From: Semisulcospira habei
Taxonomy: Eukaryota; Mollusca; Gastropoda; Semisulcospiridae
Reading direction: 5' to 3'
Length of the DNA stretch: 64,000 nt
Assembly: GCA_036245525.1 (NCBI GenBank)
Contig: BTPG01000004.1
Span: 50,233,323 to 50,297,322 of the forward strand
In this document: positions 31,203 through 41,103 of the stretch, in pieces
Position numbering within the stretch: the first letter of the stretch is position 1
How the letters are laid out: the number at the start of each line of letters is the position of its first letter
Position numbers and translations under genes: made by a program
The notes under the pieces: model-generated
What the model saw: the letters and a program-made list of their open reading frames with translations, nothing else
What the model was told of the DNA's origin: nothing
Database searches by the model: none

Positions 31203-31399
31203 TTAACTCTTTTAACACCAAGGTCCCATTTTTCAAATTTTGGAGTATGTACCAGTTGAAGGAGATGGATTGACCATGATAATTCAAGGATAGTGCCAGA
31301 TTAGCTTGGCGCCTTCAGGCGCCAGGCTAATCTGGCATTACCCTTGAATTATCATGGTCAAGCCATCTCCTTCCGTAGGGATCCAGGGCTAAAAGGGTG
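31203..31399. mobile_element. TTAA-type GGCGCC hairpin element
   Basis: Arms GATAATTCAAGGATAGTGCC and complement flank CTTGGCGCCTTCAGGCGCCAGG. The left end is TTAACTCTTTTAACACC and the right end GGGCTAAAAGGGTGA. Confidence 0.75.
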
Positions 31400-32552
31400 A
31401 AGCTTTTTGAGGGGCTCTTTGGTTGTAAGCACAAACAAGATTGGCAGCCTGTTCTTTAAATTGAATTATTTTGTATTTGTATGTTGTTTTTTATGCTTAG
31501 TACTATCACTGAGTAATCACATAATGAAGATCTGTGTTCATACAGGTCAGTGACCTATCACTTCCCAGTGAATGATTGATGTACAAGGTGTACACGCATG
31601 GCTTAATGTTGGTAATGGTAAAAATAATAGAGGAAGACATTTTCCAAGCATTTTCGTGACTTTTCCTGCGATGTACATGTGAAATTTCTTTTCTTATGTC
31701 ATTGTTTTTTGGGAAAGGATTTCTTGTTGAAAATGCAGCAGTTTCTGCGGGCTAACTGACATTTTCAAAATGAAATCTTTTTTTTTTATATCAACATATT
31801 TGTGTCTTTTGTCTGTCCATTTTCAGCCATGCATATGGTTTTATTATGATTTGTACCTTCATAACAAGTTCAAGCTATGATGTAAATATCTCATATAACT
31901 TACAATGCATGTGGTTTTAGCAGGACACAGGAGAAATTTGCAAGTTTACATTGAGCAAAAACATCCTCCACATGTGATGGTGACCGCAACATACAAAATA
32001 AACTCAGGGGGTAGTAAGCCATAGTTCATCTAAGATTTAAAAAAAAAATTAAAAAAAAGAAGTTTGCATGAAGTTGCCAAATTTATATACTTCAGGTTTC
32101 ATTAATGACTACTCCCACAGTTTAAGCCACAAATAAGTATTTTACTCCGTTCAATACGTTTCTCCTGCATATTTACAAAAACAAAATCTGCTTCAATACA
32201 GTTTCACGCAGATATGTCCTTTGTGCTTGGCTTTTTACAATCCAACACTGGGCAACCCCTTCTTTCAAACCCCCCCCCCTATTTCCTGATAATAAAGTAA
32301 CCCTGAGTGGCTGACAGCTCATACTAAATGCTGCCAACAGATATCCCTGGAGTGCATGATGTAAGCAGACAGCTTCCTACCATTGGTGTTACATTACAGG
32401 GCGTATAACTGCATTGGCCCATTGGCTGTCATAGCGTTTTTTTGTCAAGGTTAATACACCACTCACAACCAGAGGGCTAAAGTTATGCCCATATACTATT
32501 GGCTCCCTTGTGCTTGCAGCCACCAGTGCTGGAGTGCGCAAGCACAAGGGGG
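31400..32552. other. Spacer without recognised genes
   Basis: AT-rich with several homopolymer runs (A-runs at 32038-32058, C-run at 32270). No coding or repeat family recognised, apart from a possible TTAA pair near 32452-32556. Confidence 0.4.
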
Positions 32553-32748
32553 TTAACCCTTTTAGCCCCAGATCCCTACAGCAGATGGCTTGACCATGAT
32601 AATTCAAGGGTAGTGCAACTACCCTTGAATTATCATAGTCAAGCCATCTCCTGATTATCATAGTCAAGCCATCTCCTGCAACTGGTTCATAGTTGTTTGG
32701 CAACACCTCCAAAATATGAGAAATGGGACCTTGGGGCCAAAAGGGTTA
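32553..32748. mobile_element. TTAA-type hairpin element with GGCGCC core deleted
   Basis: TTAACCCTTTTAGCCCC to TTGGGGCCAAAAGGGTTA. GATAATTCAAGGGTAGTGC is followed at once by AACTACCCTTGAATTATCA, and the right arm segment TTATCATAGTCAAGCCATCT is duplicated in tandem (32630-32670). Confidence 0.75.
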
Positions 32749-33056
32749 CGGTAATTTCATTTGTAAGGTGCTTAATTGCTTTGATGTGTGATACGAGGAC
32801 ATGCAGTAGACGTGACATGTTAATTTTGTTTTATTTCTCATCTTGCCACACAGAACATGTACATTGACAAACAGACCAAAAAACTTTGTATAAATTGAGA
32901 TAATATTGTGATAATATGTTGTGCATATTAGTAATAAAGAGAAAATGTATCCATTTTTGTTGTTGTTCAGCATGTGTTAGTTGCAAGTGGGTGCATCATA
33001 CAGTAACAGTGGTGACCAAATATACAGCCCTCTGTGCAGATCTTGATATCGAGGTA
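32749..33056. other. Spacer without recognised genes
   Basis: No feature recognised. Confidence 0.4.
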
Positions 33057-33137
33057 TTAACACTTTCGAGACATGTTGCAACCAGATTCGTGGCTTTACG
33101 CCGCAAATCCGGTAGCGGCACGTCTCAAAAGAGTTAA
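33057..33137. mobile_element. TTAA palindromic element, GCGGCTTA-core family
   Basis: TTAACACTTTCGAGACATG and complementary CACGTCTCAAAAGAGTTAA ends, with a degraded GTGGCTTTACGCCGC centre. Confidence 0.65.
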
Positions 33138-33333
33138 CCCCTTCACTGCCAACATAGAATGGATGCCAACCATCTGCAGGGGGTATGGATCCTTGTCAGC
33201 CCCCGCAAATGCAAGGGTGCATGAGGGGCTATGCCTCTTGGTGAAAGCATGTGTCCATGTTCCTTTGATGTCTAGGGATCTTTGATGTTGATTTCAAAAA
33301 CACAATCTGTGACCACTTGCAGTCGAGGGGTTG
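33134..33333. mobile_element. TTAA-started short element
   Basis: TTAACCCCTTCACTGCC at the left and GCAGTCGAGGGGTTG at the right. The body is like 18624-18812 (GGCTATGCCTCTTG, GGGATCTTTGAT). It shares its left TTAA with the preceding element. Confidence 0.6.
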
Positions 33334-33797
33334 GTCTTTTGGTTGTTGTTTGCACATTTTGTCGAGATGATTCCTGTCAGTATTGATCTAATTCTGACTG
33401 CATTATGGTATGTTTAAAATTTGAATGTTCAGTCATGTACCCTTGCACATACTCATGTATCCAGTCCTTTTGTATATAATTATATAGTCATGTTGGGAAA
33501 CCAGGCACTTTTCCAGAAATGCCAAAAATTCAAGCGTTCCCAGCAAAATTTAGGCGTTTCCAAAAATGTCTGATATGACTAACATAGGAGTCACCAGCAG
33601 AAGCCCAAACTTGACAGGTATGATCCAGGATGGCATCAGCTTCATAGGGTGAATCCTCCATTTCTGGGATTGCCACAAACCTTGGGTAGAAGTTCAGACC
33701 CTCTGTAACGTTGGCATCACCCAGTCGTTAAGACTCTCGGTAGAGAAAAAAGAAGAAAATAAAATTGGACCAATCTGGCTCAAGACTGAAAAATTAA
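33334..33797. other. Spacer without recognised genes
   Basis: No feature recognised. Confidence 0.4.
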
Positions 33798-33810
33798 TGG
33801 TCATTGTCTT

Positions 33811-34143
33811 ATGGCAGGCTTTGGACAAATTACCAGTGTATCAGTGTCCATGCAACCACAAATACCCATTTCTCACACTGGCCTACAATACCTAGGACAG
33901 ATTACAGGATTTTGGATGGAAAGTCATATGACTGAAGATACGTTTCTCAAAAGTGATTGCTTTAGTGTGACTAAATGTAGACCTTACAGACACAGCCTCA
34001 ACTGTCCCCTACCTAATGAGGTTCGATCTTTTGTAAATGGGGCTTGCAAGACCGACACAGATTTTCATGAACCTAGTGGTCTGCAGGAGTTCATGAGAAT
34101 AGCTCGGTCCACGCTTCCTGCATACAAATTATTCTTGCTGTAA
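33811..34143 (+). CDS. Unidentified open frame, possible exon
   Basis: An open frame of 110 codons with a fairly even composition and six Cys (SDCFSVTKCRP, LNCPLPNEV, GACKTD), which would suit a small extracellular module. An acceptor-like TCTTATGGCAG ends at 33816, so the coding part may start there rather than at the ATG. I recognise no family. It may be an exon of an unknown gene, a transposon fragment, or chance. Confidence 0.2.
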   Translation: MAGFGQITSVSVSMQPQIPISHTGLQYLGQITGFWMESHMTEDTFLKSDCFSVTKCRPYRHSLNCPLPNEVRSFVNGACKTDTDFHEPSGLQEFMRIARSTLPAYKLFLL

Positions 34144-34467
34144 CTGTAAGACATTTTCTGTATAAAGACTAAACAGTAATGTCTTCACAACTATTTTTGT
34201 TATCAGTTACATTTCAGTCTTCACAACTATTTTTGTTATCAGTTATATTTCAGTGCAATGCACTAATATATTATTGACAATTTGCACTAGAATATCATTG
34301 ACATTTATGACAACAAAGAATGTTGTTATGGCAATACACTTTACCCTTTATACAGAAAATGTATGCTGGTCTATGATTTTAGGCCTTACAGCGTATATGC
34401 CATATGATCCAAAATCACAGACCAGCGCACATCACTCTGTGAACAGCAATAGAGAATTGCCTTTTTT

Positions 34468-34728
34468 AAAAAAAAAACAAATTGTTCCTTCAATATCATA
34501 TGTTTTCATTGGTTGTCATCTCGGCAACATGAGAGGGATAAAAAAAAAAAAAAATTAAAAACTTGTCTGACTGAAGCAGCAGTCAGCAAAACAGAAATTA
34601 AAAAAAAAAAAACAAATTGTTCCTTCAATATCATATGTTTTCATTGGTTGTCATCTCGGCAACATGAGAGGGATATAAAAAAAAAATTAAAAACTTGTCT
34701 GACTGAAGCAGCAGTCAGCAAAACAGAA
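34468..34728. repeat. Tandem duplication, 2 x about 135 bp
   Basis: CAAATTGTTCCTTCAATATC at 34478 recurs at 34613, and both copies run through CATCTCGGCAACATGAG to GCAGCAGTCAGCAAAACAG. They differ mainly in A-run length. Confidence 0.85.
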
Positions 34729-34861
34729 ATGTATGATTGCAGTGTCGGGTCTGACAATTTGAACAATTGTGGCGGCAAAAATGGGAAGCCTGCACTGACA
34801 ATGGCCAGCATACTACTGTGAAGATCTACTGCCCAGGATCTTTTGGAATCCAGGGCAGTCA

Positions 34862-35086
34862 ATGATCATGCGGACATCCTCGCTGGCAAGACAGAAATCA
34901 CATAGGGCCTACGAATGGGCAGATTATAAATGGTATGAAGCCTTAGCATTTACAGGTTCAGAACCAAGCGACACTGACGCATACTCGATCTCTACCACAG
35001 CTGAGGTGTGCAGAAAGGCAGCAGATGCAGACTTGGAAGATCCATACGGTGAACCAGACTGCCATATTACTAAGACTGCAATATAG
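34862..35086 (+). CDS. Unidentified open frame
   Basis: 75 codons. The C-terminal half (GSEPSDTDAYSISTTAEVCR, then KAADADLEDPYGEPDCH) has protein-like composition and codon use, unlike the surrounding AT-rich spacer. No splice or family evidence is strong. It may be the last exon of an unknown gene or a decayed one. Confidence 0.25.
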   Translation: MIMRTSSLARQKSHRAYEWADYKWYEALAFTGSEPSDTDAYSISTTAEVCRKAADADLEDPYGEPDCHITKTAI

Positions 35087-35205
35087 TATGTTCAAATTTT
35101 GATTTCCTTTCTCGTTTTGTTTTAGTTAGAATTGTGTGCGAGTGACTGCTTGTGCGTGAAGACGTCCAGCTGTCCGACACCACCCGTCACATACACAGCA
35201 GGCGA

Positions 35206-35532
35206 CACTACAGTATCGTACAGCTGTAATGCAAACCAAACTTCTAACACATTATTTTGTGTCTAGGTACTTTATAATGTTCAGATGTGGTTATTTTAGC
35301 TTATGTTATTTCAGGTTTTTAGAAGGACTCGGGTGGCTGCCACTACAGTATCGTACAGCTGTAATGCAAACCAAACTTCAACACATTATTTTGTGTCTAG
35401 GTACTTTATAATGTTCAGATGTGGTTATTTTAGCTTATGTAGAAGGACTCGGGTAGCTGCCACTACAGTATCGTACAGCTGTAATGCAAACCAAACTTAT
35501 AACACATTATTTTGTGTCTAGGTACTTCATAA
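35206..35532. repeat. Tandem repeat of 120-135 bp units, interrupted by the Gypsy element
   Basis: Units start CACTACAGTATCGTACAGC at 35206, 35341 and 35461. The third unit is cut at 35532 by the LTR, and its remainder (TGTTCAGATGTGGTTATTTT to GGTGGCTGCCAC) follows the other LTR at 42943-42994. Confidence 0.85.
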
Positions 35533-36370
35533 TGTGGACTTGTGTGCCCGGGTGTTTGTGGGTGAATAGGTTGGGGAATATATACGAAGTCGAAGCAGAG
35601 GTCGCGTTGACGTACTTTTATTTCTCGTTAAAACAAACAGCACGGATATCCCAGTGGAGATGCGGTTGAAGATAAGCTCAGTGATGGCTCAGAGCGGTGG
35701 TAGCTATACTGTCAGTGGGGCAACTCTTAGGACAAAGACTTCCCGCTCTGGCACTGACCGGCTTAAATACTCTGTGAGCGAACCGCAAAGAAAGCCACAC
35801 GGCGCGGAACACAAAATGGTACCAGACAGACCGGAAAATGGGTGAATCTGTGCTTCCGAGGTACTACAAAAAGAGCCATAACTCAATAATTACTTATCAC
35901 AAAGGCTTCGGGTTTGAAGCAAAAGACAGGAAAGGTAAATAGCTACAAACTACCATAAACTATATTTTAGAGGGAAGTCCTAGGAATTTATTATTAAATT
36001 TTAAGGTGGGCTAAGAGGGCTCATTGAAATTTGTAAAAGTAAGTAAATCGCTAATTGAACTATGGTGATCCTAAAATCACTAAACACCGAGCATATGAGT
36101 AGAAGGGGAGTTGCATGAGGAAACTGATGTGAGTTACGGATTCTCGATTGGTAAAGCCGTTAAAAAGTTATAGAGGCTAGAACACGGACTCACTAACACA
36201 ACTTTTAGAGTACTACAAAATGACTAGCTGACTGACTTCGTTGCTGGGTTGCGGCCCCTGGCTAAGCGTGGGTAGCACAAAGGCTTAGAGACTTTGGTGG
36301 CCAGAGGGTAAAGGTATAAAAAAAACACATCATAGCGTCTCAGCTGGAGGGACCGCATCAGCCGGTTACA
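35533..36370 (-). repeat. Gypsy 3' LTR
   Basis: 838 bp, plus-strand ends TGTGGACTTG and CCGGTTACA, so TG...CA termini. By eye it differs from the 5' LTR by one substitution (TTTCTCG against TTTGTCG near 35624) and one A in an A-run. It has a minus-strand AATAAA at 35617-35622. Confidence 0.95.
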
Positions 36371-36384
36371 TTTCGCCCCGCTGA
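36371..36384 (-). promoter_or_regulatory. Candidate Gypsy polypurine tract
   Basis: Read on the minus strand, TCAGCGGGGCGAAA abuts the 3' LTR, where plus-strand priming is expected. It is only moderately purine-rich. Confidence 0.5.
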
Positions 36385-36924
36385 AACCCTACCAGCGTCC
36401 TCGCTGGAACAAAATATTAGGAACTACTCAGGCCTCGAGCAGAACCACACCACTAACATGATACATGTTACAACATCACCACCTAAACCCTCTTGCTAAC
36501 CTGTATGGAAAGCATGGTCACAAAAGTGCAAAACATTCCAAGCACAGCTTGCATAGCAAAATGACAAAACAGAAAAATGGTAATTAAAACATTATCCTGA
36601 GTCAAAATGTACCCTGCTTAGGAATAAAATATAAAAGAATCCACTTATATAGCTACTAGGCATGCAAAACACCAGAAACCTTGCTTTGCAAGAGTCAGTC
36701 CAACTAACAGAACAGTGCACTCATAAAATGGTATTGTTCGTGAGACACAAAGCACAAACGCAAAAAAAAAACACCTACCAAAAACAGTTCATTGCAACAG
36801 CAATCTCTAGTCATCTGACTCACACTAAATAAAAGGTCTCTGGGTGGACAGTTCATGGCGCAGTTCATGTTTAAAGTTCTGACGCCGGTGTCACTCATTA
36901 CAAATTCTAAGTCATGGAAGCAGA
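36385..36924 (-). other. Gypsy non-coding region between pol and the 3' LTR
   Basis: 540 bp with no coding frame of note and no env. AT-rich compared with pol. Confidence 0.6.
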
Positions 36925-39900
36925 CTAAAAAAACAAAGCTTCCACCCGGTTACACATTGCTTTAAATCTGTTCTGCAGTCTGACAGAACGTCTAGTTGGA
37001 GCCAAGGATGTGCCGGTCTCAGTTTCCGTTGGTGGTTCAGGTCTTGCAGCCAGGGCTGCTGTAGGTGGTACCTCTGTCACAACCAGAGCCGGCGTGACAG
37101 GCACCGGGACCATGAAGATGCCAGGGGCATCATCAACTGCCTGAGGGACTGCAGCTTCCACTTCTGCCAGGATGGGAACTGCAATGGGACCCCGCATCTC
37201 TGGGACTGGAGCTGGAACAGGAACCGGGGCGACAGGGTTGGCACCATCAGTAGTTATTAGAAGAGGCAAAGCCCAGTCCTCTTCAGCCTCGTTCACCGGT
37301 GCTTGGACTGGTCTCTTAATTGGTGCTCCCGGCTGGTCAGGTTCCTCGGCCGGTTGTTCAGCCATGTCGTCAAGAAGGTGGTCAGTCCGCAGCAGATCGC
37401 GACGGTTGACAACCCTCTCAGCACCTCCGTCAAGAGGTCTCACTCGGTAGGCCTGGCCTTCCGGGCTGATCCGCTCGGTGACCACATACACGCCCCTCTG
37501 CCATCTGTCCTGGAACTTGTTTAGTCCCCGAACACGGTTGGGCAGCAGGACGTAGTCACCGATCTGCAGAGCGTGGTCAGTAGCCCTTTGGTCAGTCTGC
37601 ACAGCTCGCTTGGCTGCGGCCTCAGTCAGGTGCTGGTGTGCCTTCTCGTGGGCACGGTGAAGGCGGTCGCGATGGCGACGAACCCATTCCTGAGGCCCAG
37701 CTGCAGCTGTTGTCGTAGGCAGACCAAGGAGATCGTCGACAGGCAGGCGAGGCTCTTGCCCAAAGAGCAAGAAGTAGGGTGTGAATCCGGTTGAGGCATG
37801 CGGGGTGCAGTTGTACGCATGCACCAGCGCAGAGATGTGGCGCGGCCAGTGCGCCTTCTCAACCGGGTCCAACTTCCGAAGGAGATCATGCATTGAGCGG
37901 TTAAACCTTTCGCATTGTCCATTTCCTTCCGGGTGGTAGGGCGTTGTCCTGGACTTTTTTACACCGTATAGGTCGCAGAGGAGGCTGATCAGATTAGATT
38001 CAAAGTTCCTGCCCTGGTCACTATGGATCCGCTCGGGGACACCATAGCGCTGGAACCATTCACGAACAAGTACGTCTGCTACTGTTACTGCCTCTTGGTT
38101 CCGTGTTGGAATCGCCTGCGTAAACTTTGAGAAGACATCTGTGATGACCAGTACGTCTCGCTTGCCACCATCGGAGGTCTCCAGCTGGGTGAAGTCCATT
38201 GCGACGATCTCGAGGGGACGGGTTGCGAGCAGGTGTGCAGAGGGCAGGGACAGATTTTGTGGAGTGTTGGTCCTGCAGCGTTCACACCGGCCGATATACC
38301 CCTTGATGTCTTCGTACATCCCAGGCCAGTAGACCCGTGTCCTTATCAGGTCGACGGTACGCTCATGGCCCTGATGTCCCATGCTGTCGTGTAGGGCTAC
38401 CAGGACATCAGGTCGCAGGCAACTTGGTAGGACCAGCTGCAGGCAGGCACCCCGTCGAGGGTCGGTGACACTCCGATGTAGAAGGCCATCCTTCATCTGC
38501 AGCCGTCGATGTTGGTGAAGGAGCGCACGAGCCGATCTACCAGAAGATGAGGGTTTGCTCGGCCAAGCTGCCAGGAATGGGCCAATGACTGCGTCTTCCT
38601 CCTGGTAGCGCCGCATTTGGGTGTTGCCAATCCGTGGAAAGACGTCAATATCAGTCTGGGTGTCTGAGGAAGGAACCTTGGAGTCAGGGTAAGGGGAGGA
38701 GTCAACTGGGTTGTCACAAGCAGAAATGTCAACTGGTTCACCCACCGCCATGCGCTCACACATGGCTATCTCTGCTGGCACACTGGTCAGGACTGGAGGT
38801 GGCACTTCCATCTCCACTTCTTTTACAGGTAGGCGGGATAGCGAGTCTGCTCGATTCTCTCGTCCAGGCCGGTACTCAACACTAAAGTTGAACTGGGCCA
38901 ACTGTGCTGCCCACCGCTGCTCCAGTGCACCAAGCTTGGCTGTCTTGAGGTGTACCAAGGGATTGTTGTCCGTGAGGACCTTGAATTCTGCCCCAAGCAA
39001 GTAGTGCCTGAACTTGTCAGTGATAGCCCACTTGATGGCGAGGAGCTCAAGCTTGGAACTCTGGCAGTGGTAACTCTTCTCAGTGGGACGCAGGCGACGG
39101 CTGGCGTATGCGATGACCCTCAGTTGTTTGCCTTGCTTCTGAGAGAGGATCGCACCCAAACCATCATGGCTGGCATCGGTTTCCAAGATAAAAGGCTCAT
39201 TGAAGTCCGCGTAGCCCAGGACAGGAGCAGATGTCAGAGCCTCTTTCAGTGCTTTGAAGGCGTCGTCGTGTGGTTGGCCCCAAAGTCGAGTGATGTTGCC
39301 CCCTTTCTTCTTGGACTTGCAGCTCTCAGTTACTAGGTCATGAAGAGGGCCAGCCAATTTCGCAAACCCTTGGATGAAGCGTCGGTAGTAGCTGGCAAAA
39401 CCCAAAAAACTGCGCAGCTCCGTCGTGGTGGCTGGAGAGGGCCACTCCTGAACAACCTTGATCTTCTCGCTGTCGCAGGATACCCCATTCGCAGATATGG
39501 TGTGTCCAAGGTATGTCACCTGCCTACGCAGAAATTGGCATTTATCTACCCGTAGCTTCAAACCAAGGTCAGACAGGCGCTTCAAGATTCTCTCGAGATG
39601 GGCCAGGTGCTCCTCAAATGTCTTCGAATATACCAGAAGATCGTCCAGGTAGACCAGTAGGAACTGGAATAGCTCCTGACTCATCGCCGCTTGCATCAGG
39701 CGCTGGAAGGTTGCAGGCGCTGATGATAACCCGAACGGCATCCTCGTGTACTCGAACAACCCCATCGGAGTGATGAACGCTGTCTTGTGCTGATCTTCTG
39801 GGTGCATGGCTATTTGGTGGTATCCGCTGGCCAAGTCCAATGTGGAGAAGAACTGCGCACCGACAAGCGAGTCAAACGATTCCTGGATGCGAGGGAGTGG

Positions 39901-41046
39901 GTATGCGTCGCCGACTGTCTTGGAATTCAGGCGGCGATAGTCCACACACAGTCGCAGGCTGCCATCCTTCTTCCTCAAAAGTACCACAGGTGCAGCATAC
40001 GGGCTCCTACTCTCCACCACAATACCGGATTTGATGAGTGACTTGAGGTGTTCCTGCACTTCTCGCAGCTGCGTTGGCGGGATGCTGCGGTAGGGCTGTG
40101 CGACGGGGATGTTGTCTATAGTCGGGATGCGGTGCTGCTCCAGGTCGGTGTATCCCAGGTCATGTTCACCCTGGGCGAAGACATGGGAATACTGCGATAG
40201 AAGCTGCTGGAGCTGAGCCCTCTGGAAATCATCTCCGCCACACTCGGGAAGGGAGTCACTGGAAGAAAGAGGGGGTGTAGGGGACGATGATGTAGAGACC
40301 TCTTCAATGGTGACAGCCATCTCCCGGCAGTCTGTGGTGACCCGGATTCCATCGTTTTCAACTGCGTCTACAGCATGAAGTAGTGCTATGGGCGTTCGCG
40401 GCCTCAGCAGATGGTCTTGGGTGCTGAGGTTGGCTAGTCGTATGTATCGCTGATGCCGGTTCGCGCTCACCAACGTGGGGATGACAACCAGACTGCCTGG
40501 GAGTGGGGTAGCCAGTGGGGATGCATACAGAGGTCGGTGCTGTTGGACTCCTGTAATGCGGATGTTGATGAGTGAATTGGCTGGTATGCAGCATCCATCA
40601 GCAACTCGAGCTTGCCCGCGAACAGAGGATTTGTCCAGGTGAACTTCTCGGACGAATGCCTGAAGGGCTGGTGGGAGGGCTGAAGGCTGTTGGGTTGACT
40701 TTTGCAGCTGACTCAACACATTCATTCCCAACAGAATTGGGGTCTCGTTTTTGCGCCGCCGGGTGACAGTGTCAGGTGGATCGTTCACTACAAGGAAAGG
40801 CACTGACTGCAGGCTGTCCTTCAACACTGCCAGACTGCACAAAATGATGCCTCTGTATGGGATTGCCTGGCCATTTGCAGCCCGAACAGTCAGGAAGCTC
40901 TCCGATTGCACTGGGATATGAGGCAAGTGGGTGTCCACCCACGATGATGTTACCGTGGACACTTCACTCCCAGTGTCAATCAATGCCTGTCCTTGTCTGC
41001 CACCTACTTCCACCCTAACCACAGGGCAACGTCCAACGAGTCCCAT
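36925..41046 (-). CDS. pol: Gypsy pol polyprotein (protease, RT, RNase H, integrase)
   Basis: 1373 codons, uninterrupted. Residue numbers count from the ATG. Protease has the DTGS motif at 24-27. RT includes CVDYRRLN and the catalytic YLDD at 466-469. RNase H has ETDAS (Asp 624), LELLA (Glu 668) and TDNN (Asp 693), then ADSLSRL. Integrase has a His-His-Cys-Cys zinc finger (His 886 and 891 or 894, Cys 921 and 924) and a DDE core at Asp 951, Asp 1010 and Glu 1046, with 35 residues between the last two. A GPY/F-like segment (FQDRWQRGVYVV) follows near 1178-1190, then a Pro-rich tail. No chromodomain is recognised. The open frame continues upstream of the ATG through the gag stop, so the natural product is probably a gag-pol fusion made by -1 frameshifting rather than from this ATG. 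All catalytic motifs look intact. Confidence 0.95.
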   Translation of the reverse strand: MGLVGRCPVVRVEVGGRQGQALIDTGSEVSTVTSSWVDTHLPHIPVQSESFLTVRAANGQAIPYRGIILCSLAVLKDSLQSVPFLVVNDPPDTVTRRRKNETPILLGMNVLSQLQKSTQQPSALPPALQAFVREVHLDKSSVRGQARVADGCCIPANSLINIRITGVQQHRPLYASPLATPLPGSLVVIPTLVSANRHQRYIRLANLSTQDHLLRPRTPIALLHAVDAVENDGIRVTTDCREMAVTIEEVSTSSSPTPPLSSSDSLPECGGDDFQRAQLQQLLSQYSHVFAQGEHDLGYTDLEQHRIPTIDNIPVAQPYRSIPPTQLREVQEHLKSLIKSGIVVESRSPYAAPVVLLRKKDGSLRLCVDYRRLNSKTVGDAYPLPRIQESFDSLVGAQFFSTLDLASGYHQIAMHPEDQHKTAFITPMGLFEYTRMPFGLSSAPATFQRLMQAAMSQELFQFLLVYLDDLLVYSKTFEEHLAHLERILKRLSDLGLKLRVDKCQFLRRQVTYLGHTISANGVSCDSEKIKVVQEWPSPATTTELRSFLGFASYYRRFIQGFAKLAGPLHDLVTESCKSKKKGGNITRLWGQPHDDAFKALKEALTSAPVLGYADFNEPFILETDASHDGLGAILSQKQGKQLRVIAYASRRLRPTEKSYHCQSSKLELLAIKWAITDKFRHYLLGAEFKVLTDNNPLVHLKTAKLGALEQRWAAQLAQFNFSVEYRPGRENRADSLSRLPVKEVEMEVPPPVLTSVPAEIAMCERMAVGEPVDISACDNPVDSSPYPDSKVPSSDTQTDIDVFPRIGNTQMRRYQEEDAVIGPFLAAWPSKPSSSGRSARALLHQHRRLQMKDGLLHRSVTDPRRGACLQLVLPSCLRPDVLVALHDSMGHQGHERTVDLIRTRVYWPGMYEDIKGYIGRCERCRTNTPQNLSLPSAHLLATRPLEIVAMDFTQLETSDGGKRDVLVITDVFSKFTQAIPTRNQEAVTVADVLVREWFQRYGVPERIHSDQGRNFESNLISLLCDLYGVKKSRTTPYHPEGNGQCERFNRSMHDLLRKLDPVEKAHWPRHISALVHAYNCTPHASTGFTPYFLLFGQEPRLPVDDLLGLPTTTAAAGPQEWVRRHRDRLHRAHEKAHQHLTEAAAKRAVQTDQRATDHALQIGDYVLLPNRVRGLNKFQDRWQRGVYVVTERISPEGQAYRVRPLDGGAERVVNRRDLLRTDHLLDDMAEQPAEEPDQPGAPIKRPVQAPVNEAEEDWALPLLITTDGANPVAPVPVPAPVPEMRGPIAVPILAEVEAAVPQAVDDAPGIFMVPVPVTPALVVTEVPPTAALAARPEPPTETETGTSLAPTRRSVRLQNRFKAMCNRVEALFF

Positions 41047-41060
41047 GTAAACTTCATTGG

Positions 41061-41103
41061 CCCCCGTTGTCTGGCTACTGACAACGGGGGTTAGAAGTTT
41101 CCC
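41061..41103 (-). promoter_or_regulatory. Programmed -1 ribosomal frameshift signal between gag and pol
   Basis: On the minus strand the heptamer GGGAAAC (41103-41097) lies in the correct X XXY YYZ phase of gag (CAG GGA AAC). Six nucleotides that include the gag stop follow, then a perfect 11-bp stem (CCCCCGTTGTC at 41090-41080, its complement at 41071-41061) with an 8-nt loop. Slipping back one base gives an open frame running into pol. Confidence 0.85.

Noticed and set aside
36385..36924. env gene downstream of Gypsy pol
   Set aside because: There is only 540 bp between pol and the purine tract, with no long frame, signal peptide or transmembrane pattern.
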